A stretch of DNA of 64,000 bases, from NCBI GenBank assembly GCA_947625785.1, contig CANQPS010000001.1:62001-126000 (forward strand), read 5' to 3'. Positions 60,945-64,000 of the stretch are shown piece by piece. Positions within the stretch are counted from its first letter, which is position 1. Every line of letters begins with the position of its first letter. The translations under genes were made by a program, and so were the position numbers. The notes below the pieces were generated by a model. That model made no database searches. It was not told the origin of the DNA and saw only the letters and a program-made list of their open reading frames with translations. The stretch comes from an uncultured Clostridia bacterium (GTDB taxonomy: Bacteria > Bacillota > Clostridia > Oscillospirales > Acutalibacteraceae).

Positions 60945-61916
60945 ATGGGTAAAAAAGGTGAATTGTTATCTTACAGACCTGATATTAAGGTGCTTGACTG
61001 CACATTGAGAGATGGCGGATTAGTAAATGATTTTTTCTTTACCGATGAGTTCGTAAAAGATTTGTATAAAGCTAATATTGAAGCCGGTGTTGACTATATG
61101 GAGTTTGGCTATAAGGCTTCTAAGGATATTTTTGATGTAAATAAATTTGGCAAATGGAAATTCTGCGATGAGGAACATATTAGAGAAATAGTCGGAGATA
61201 ATAACTCCAACTTGAAAATATCTGTAATGGCAGATGTTGGAAGAACAGATCTCAAAGATATCCCTGATAAAAGTCAAAGTGTTGTGGATATGGTCAGAGT
61301 TGCTACTTACATTAATACAATTCCTACTGCTATTGAAATGATAGAAGATGTAAAGGAAAAAGGTTATGAGGCAACTGTAAACATTATGGCAATTTCTAAA
61401 ACTAATGAAAGTGACCTTAATTCCGCTTTGGAGCAATTAGGTAAAAGCTGTGTTGATGGTATATACCTCGTTGACAGTTATGGCTCGTTATATCCTGAAC
61501 AAATAAGGGAATTAGCTCAAAAATATTTATCGTATGGCGAATTATTCGGAAAATATATTGGTATTCACGCACATAACAATCAACAACTTGCATTTGCAAA
61601 TACTATCGAAGCATTGACACTTGGTGTAAGTTATCTTGATGCTACAATGAGCAGCTTGGGCAGAGGTGCGGGCAACTGTTCGCTTGAATTACTTCTTGGA
61701 TTTCTTAAAAATCCTAAATATCGTTTACCTGCTGTTTTGAAATTTATCGAAACTCATATTTTGAAATTAAAAGAGGAAGGTGTTGTATGGGGATATGATG
61801 TACCGTATCTTCTTACAGGCAGATTAAATCAACACCCTTCATCTGCTATTAAATTTATCAAAGAGAATAAAACTAAGTATTCCGAATTTTATCAAATGCT
61901 TTTTGATAATGTATAA
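60945..61916 (+). CDS. HMGL-like / 4-hydroxy-2-oxovalerate aldolase-type TIM-barrel enzyme
   Basis: The 323-residue barrel shows the DRE-TIM signatures LDCTLRDGGL (17-26), the metal-binding GIHAHNNQQLA and LDATMSSLGRGAGNC. This places it in the HMG-CoA lyase/isopropylmalate synthase/MhpE superfamily. No partner dehydrogenase is adjacent, so the true substrate is unclear. Similar stand-alone genes are common in gut Clostridia and Bacteroides. AAGGAGG precedes ATG, and it is a single-gene unit. Confidence 0.85.
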   Translation: MGKKGELLSYRPDIKVLDCTLRDGGLVNDFFFTDEFVKDLYKANIEAGVDYMEFGYKASKDIFDVNKFGKWKFCDEEHIREIVGDNNSNLKISVMADVGRTDLKDIPDKSQSVVDMVRVATYINTIPTAIEMIEDVKEKGYEATVNIMAISKTNESDLNSALEQLGKSCVDGIYLVDSYGSLYPEQIRELAQKYLSYGELFGKYIGIHAHNNQQLAFANTIEALTLGVSYLDATMSSLGRGAGNCSLELLLGFLKNPKYRLPAVLKFIETHILKLKEEGVVWGYDVPYLLTGRLNQHPSSAIKFIKENKTKYSEFYQMLFDNV

Positions 61917-61933
61917 TTTCCGATAAATAATAT

Positions 61934-61964
61934 TTGGGTGTAACTCTTTATAGTTACACCCTTT
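61934..61964 (+). terminator. terminator after the aldolase-like gene
   Basis: Perfect 10-bp arms GGGTGTAACT and AGTTACACCC followed by CTTTGATTTT. Confidence 0.85.
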
Positions 61965-62010
61965 GATTTTAGAAAAATTTGTTTTTAAATATTGAAATTA
62001 TGGTGATAAT

Positions 62011-62646
62011 ATGAATAAAGGTAGGTTTATAGTATTTGAAGGTCTTGATGGTTCCGGTAAGGGAACACAAATCAAACTTACTGTTGATAAATTAAAAGCA
62101 AACGGACATAATGTTTATTCAACAGCAGAACCGACTTCTTCTGCAACAGGTGGATTAATAAGAGATACACTTGGCGGATTTTCAAGGCGTTCTTCTTATG
62201 AGTTGGGAGCATTATTTTTAACAGACAGAATTTTTCATAATATAAATGATATAAATGGTATAAAAAAATTTCTTGACAGCGGAATAGATGTTATATGTGA
62301 CAGATATTATTATTCATCTTTTGCCTATCAGGGACTCGATGCTGATTTGCAATGGCTTATGGATATGAATTTGAATTGTCCTGAAATTACAAAACCGGAT
62401 TTGTGTGTATATCTTGACATTTCGCCGGACAGATGTGATGAACGAATAAAAAATAATAGATTTTATACCGAAATTTTTGAGGATTATAATACAATAGTAC
62501 AAACAAGAAACAGATTTTTTGAAGTGTTTAAAAGGCTTGATAAAGAAAATATCGTTATAATATCAGCAGACAGAGATGTTGAAAGTATAAACAATGATAT
62601 TATGGCAGAAATAGAAAAAATTAAAAATAAAAACATATCTATATAA
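62011..62646 (+). CDS. tmk: Thymidylate kinase
   Basis: The 211-residue kinase phosphorylates dTMP. It has the P-loop FEGLDGSGKGT, the TAEPTSSATGG segment and DRYYYSSFAYQG. The lid region is short (NRFYTEIFEDY). Length is in the family range. Its ribosome site is GGTGA before ATG. Confidence 0.88.
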   Translation: MNKGRFIVFEGLDGSGKGTQIKLTVDKLKANGHNVYSTAEPTSSATGGLIRDTLGGFSRRSSYELGALFLTDRIFHNINDINGIKKFLDSGIDVICDRYYYSSFAYQGLDADLQWLMDMNLNCPEITKPDLCVYLDISPDRCDERIKNNRFYTEIFEDYNTIVQTRNRFFEVFKRLDKENIVIISADRDVESINNDIMAEIEKIKNKNISI

Positions 62647-62657
62647 TAATTTATTAT

Positions 62658-62686
62658 TTGCTCATTCATATTAATTGGTGTATAAT
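62658..62686 (+). promoter_or_regulatory. promoter of the COG0523 genes
   Basis: TTGCTC (62658-62663), a 17-base spacer and TATAAT (62681-62686). No clear Zur-type palindrome is visible. Confidence 0.65.
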
Positions 62687-62741
62687 ATAAAGGCAGTATT
62701 TTTTATATTTAATAATTTATATAAAAGGAAGGAAGCTTTGT

Positions 62742-63830
62742 ATGACAAAGATTGATATTTTTTCGGGATTTCTTGGTGCTGGTAAAACTACACTTATTAA
62801 AAAACTTATTGCCGAGGCTTTTAAGGGCGAAAAAATCGTTCTTATAGAAAATGAGTTTGGCGAAATAGGCATAGACGGCGGATTTCTAAAAGAAGCCGGT
62901 GTCCAGATAAATGAAATGAATTCAGGGTGTATATGCTGTTCACTTGTAGGTGATTTTGGCAAGGCACTTGAGAAAGTTTTAACAGAATATACACCGGATA
63001 GAATTTTGATTGAACCTTCGGGTGTTGGTAAACTGTCTGATGTTATAAAAGCTGTATCTAAGGTTGTAACAGACGAAGTTGTTTTAAATAGTTTTGTTAC
63101 AGTTGCAGATGCTTCTAAATGTAAAATGTATATGAAAAACTTCGGTGAATTTTATAATAATCAAATTGAAAATGCAAGCACTATTATTTTGAGCAGAACC
63201 CAAAATATTTCCGAGGATAAACTTAATAAATGTATTGAATTACTTCGTTCTCTTAATGATAAGGCAAGTGTTGTTACAACGCCTTGGGATAATTTAACAG
63301 GCAAACAAATTTTAACAGCTATTGAAAATAAAAATTCATTATTAGATGAGTTAATGAGTGATGAAGAAGTTTGTCCTGAATGTGGACATCATCACGACCA
63401 CGATGAAGAATGTCACCACGAACACCATCACGACCACGACGAGGAATGTCACCACGAACACCATCACGACCACGACGAAGAATGTCACCACGAACACCAT
63501 CACGACCACGACGAAGAATGTCACCACGAACACCATCATCACCATCACGCTGATGAAGTATTTACAAGTTGGGGTAAAGAAACAACTAAAAAGTTTACCA
63601 TTGCTGAAATCGAGGAAATACTCAAAAATCTTAATGATACAGAAAAATATGGTATTATTTTAAGGGCAAAAGGTATTGTCCAAGGAACTGACGGTGAGTG
63701 GATACATTTTGATTTCGTCCCAGAGGAAAGTAATATCAGAATAGGCTGCTCTGATTATACAGGCAGACTTTGTGTTATAGGCTCAAAAATTAACGAACCA
63801 GAGCTTAAGAAACTTTTTAAATTAATTTAA
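62742..63830 (+). CDS. COG0523 (CobW-family) GTPase with a His-rich metal-binding repeat
   Basis: The 362-residue G3E GTPase has Walker A GFLGAGKT (9-16), the metal-chaperone motif GCICCS (62-67), EPSG (91-94) and a C-terminal CobW_C domain after residue 275. Between the domains lie CPEC (211-214) and four repeats of a 12-residue unit HHHDHDEECHHE (about 216-269). Such chaperones deliver zinc, cobalt or other metals; the His/Cys block suggests a buffering or loading function. AAGGAAGG precedes ATG. A second COG0523 gene starts 21 bases later. Confidence 0.9.
   Translation: MTKIDIFSGFLGAGKTTLIKKLIAEAFKGEKIVLIENEFGEIGIDGGFLKEAGVQINEMNSGCICCSLVGDFGKALEKVLTEYTPDRILIEPSGVGKLSDVIKAVSKVVTDEVVLNSFVTVADASKCKMYMKNFGEFYNNQIENASTIILSRTQNISEDKLNKCIELLRSLNDKASVVTTPWDNLTGKQILTAIENKNSLLDELMSDEEVCPECGHHHDHDEECHHEHHHDHDEECHHEHHHDHDEECHHEHHHDHDEECHHEHHHHHHADEVFTSWGKETTKKFTIAEIEEILKNLNDTEKYGIILRAKGIVQGTDGEWIHFDFVPEESNIRIGCSDYTGRLCVIGSKINEPELKKLFKLI
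63387..63549 (+). repeat. 36-bp tandem coding repeat (His/Asp/Glu/Cys)
   Basis: About four copies of a 36-bp unit (CATCACGACCACGACGA and on) encode the His-rich block of the COG0523 protein. There are no spacers, so this is not a CRISPR array. Confidence 0.95.
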
Positions 63831-63851
63831 TCCGGAAAGGTTGATTTATAA

Positions 63852-64000
63852 ATGGCACAGATACCGGTTTACCTTTTTTTAGGGTTTTTGGAAAGCGGAA
63901 AAACAAGTTTTATTCAAAGAACACTTTTAGACAGCAGATTCCAAGATAGAGAAGACAGAACATTTATTGTGCAGTGTGAAGAAGGGGAAGAAGAAATCAG
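63852..64000 (+). CDS. second COG0523-like GTPase (partial, runs off the right edge)
   Basis: The first 49 residues begin MAQIPVYLFLGFLESGKTSF, with the Walker A GFLESGKT in the position typical of the CobW family, then FIVQCEEGEEEI. The Glu-rich variant lacks the ENEFG segment of its upstream neighbour, so it is a different subgroup. It is in the same operon, 21 bases after the first copy. The remainder is outside the window. Confidence 0.8.
   Translation, partial: MAQIPVYLFLGFLESGKTSFIQRTLLDSRFQDREDRTFIVQCEEGEEEI

Noticed and set aside
63387-63549. CRISPR array with 36-bp units
   Set aside because: The units are directly contiguous, in frame with a CobW-family gene and encode a His-rich block; there are no spacers or cas genes.

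Overview
The window comes from a low-GC, Gram-positive, endospore-forming anaerobe, most likely a gut-type member of the Clostridia. The evidence is an AT-rich base composition, spoIVA next to a SipL-like SPOCS/LysM gene, ytfJ and a ytfI-like gene, FeoB-type ferrous iron uptake, a transcarboxylase-like biotin system and a large modular pullulanase. Family or genus cannot be fixed from this sequence alone. No rRNA, prophage, insertion sequence or CRISPR array was seen. One tRNA-Val is present.

Region by region: (1) 1-4722 is an iron locus, feoA-feoA-feoB plus a FeoB-associated Cys-rich membrane peptide, bracketed by two DtxR-like repressors and carrying palindromic operator candidates. (2) 4958-9214 is a type I pullulanase with a long surface-type tail but no visible signal peptide. 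(3) 9517-15077 runs from a small membrane protein through an M50 protease, scpA, scpB, a ytfI-like gene, ytfJ, a D,D-carboxypeptidase and rluB. (4) 15381-18604 is a carboxyltransferase, biotin carrier and pyruvate-type carboxyltransferase cassette. (5) 18762-27337 holds a cupin, serC-serA and two histidine units, hisZGD and hisBAIE, with hisC, hisH and hisF absent. (6) 27386-30444 on the minus strand is sipL-spoIVA, spore coat and cortex morphogenesis genes.

(7) 30633-36251 is a surface-protein region: a secreted CAP-domain protein with five near-identical 264-bp repeats, tRNA-Val, and a SipW-type signal peptidase among apparently decayed matrix or pilin-like genes. (8) 36299-38812 encodes a degenerate kinase domain joined to a membrane anchor, a PASTA domain and a degenerate L,D-transpeptidase-like domain. 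(9) 39080-44312 has a methyltransferase, KtrB-KtrA potassium uptake and an ABC-F ATPase. (10) 44309-51928 is a mixed set of single genes (HPr-like, mtaB, GHL10, DUF1294, ferritin-like, deoD, trxB, PfkB kinase, VanY). (11) 52239-60260 is the conserved rimP-nusA-ylxR-ylxQ-infB-rbfA-nrnA-truB-ribF operon. (12) 60288-64000 holds a dCMP deaminase, an aldolase-like enzyme, a thymidylate kinase and two adjacent COG0523 (CobW-family) GTPases, the first with a His-rich repeat.

Promoters are unusually easy to read, mostly TTGNNN with a 17-base spacer before TATAAT. Several transcripts appear to begin with a stem-loop very close to the predicted start of transcription. In two cases, the methyltransferase and rimP-nusA leaders, the stem-loop has a T-run and looks like a terminator or attenuator. 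The strongest candidates for something undescribed are the pseudokinase-PASTA-transpeptidase-like fusion, the decaying SipW locus, the signal-less modular pullulanase that shares a repeat family with the CAP protein, and the leader terminators.
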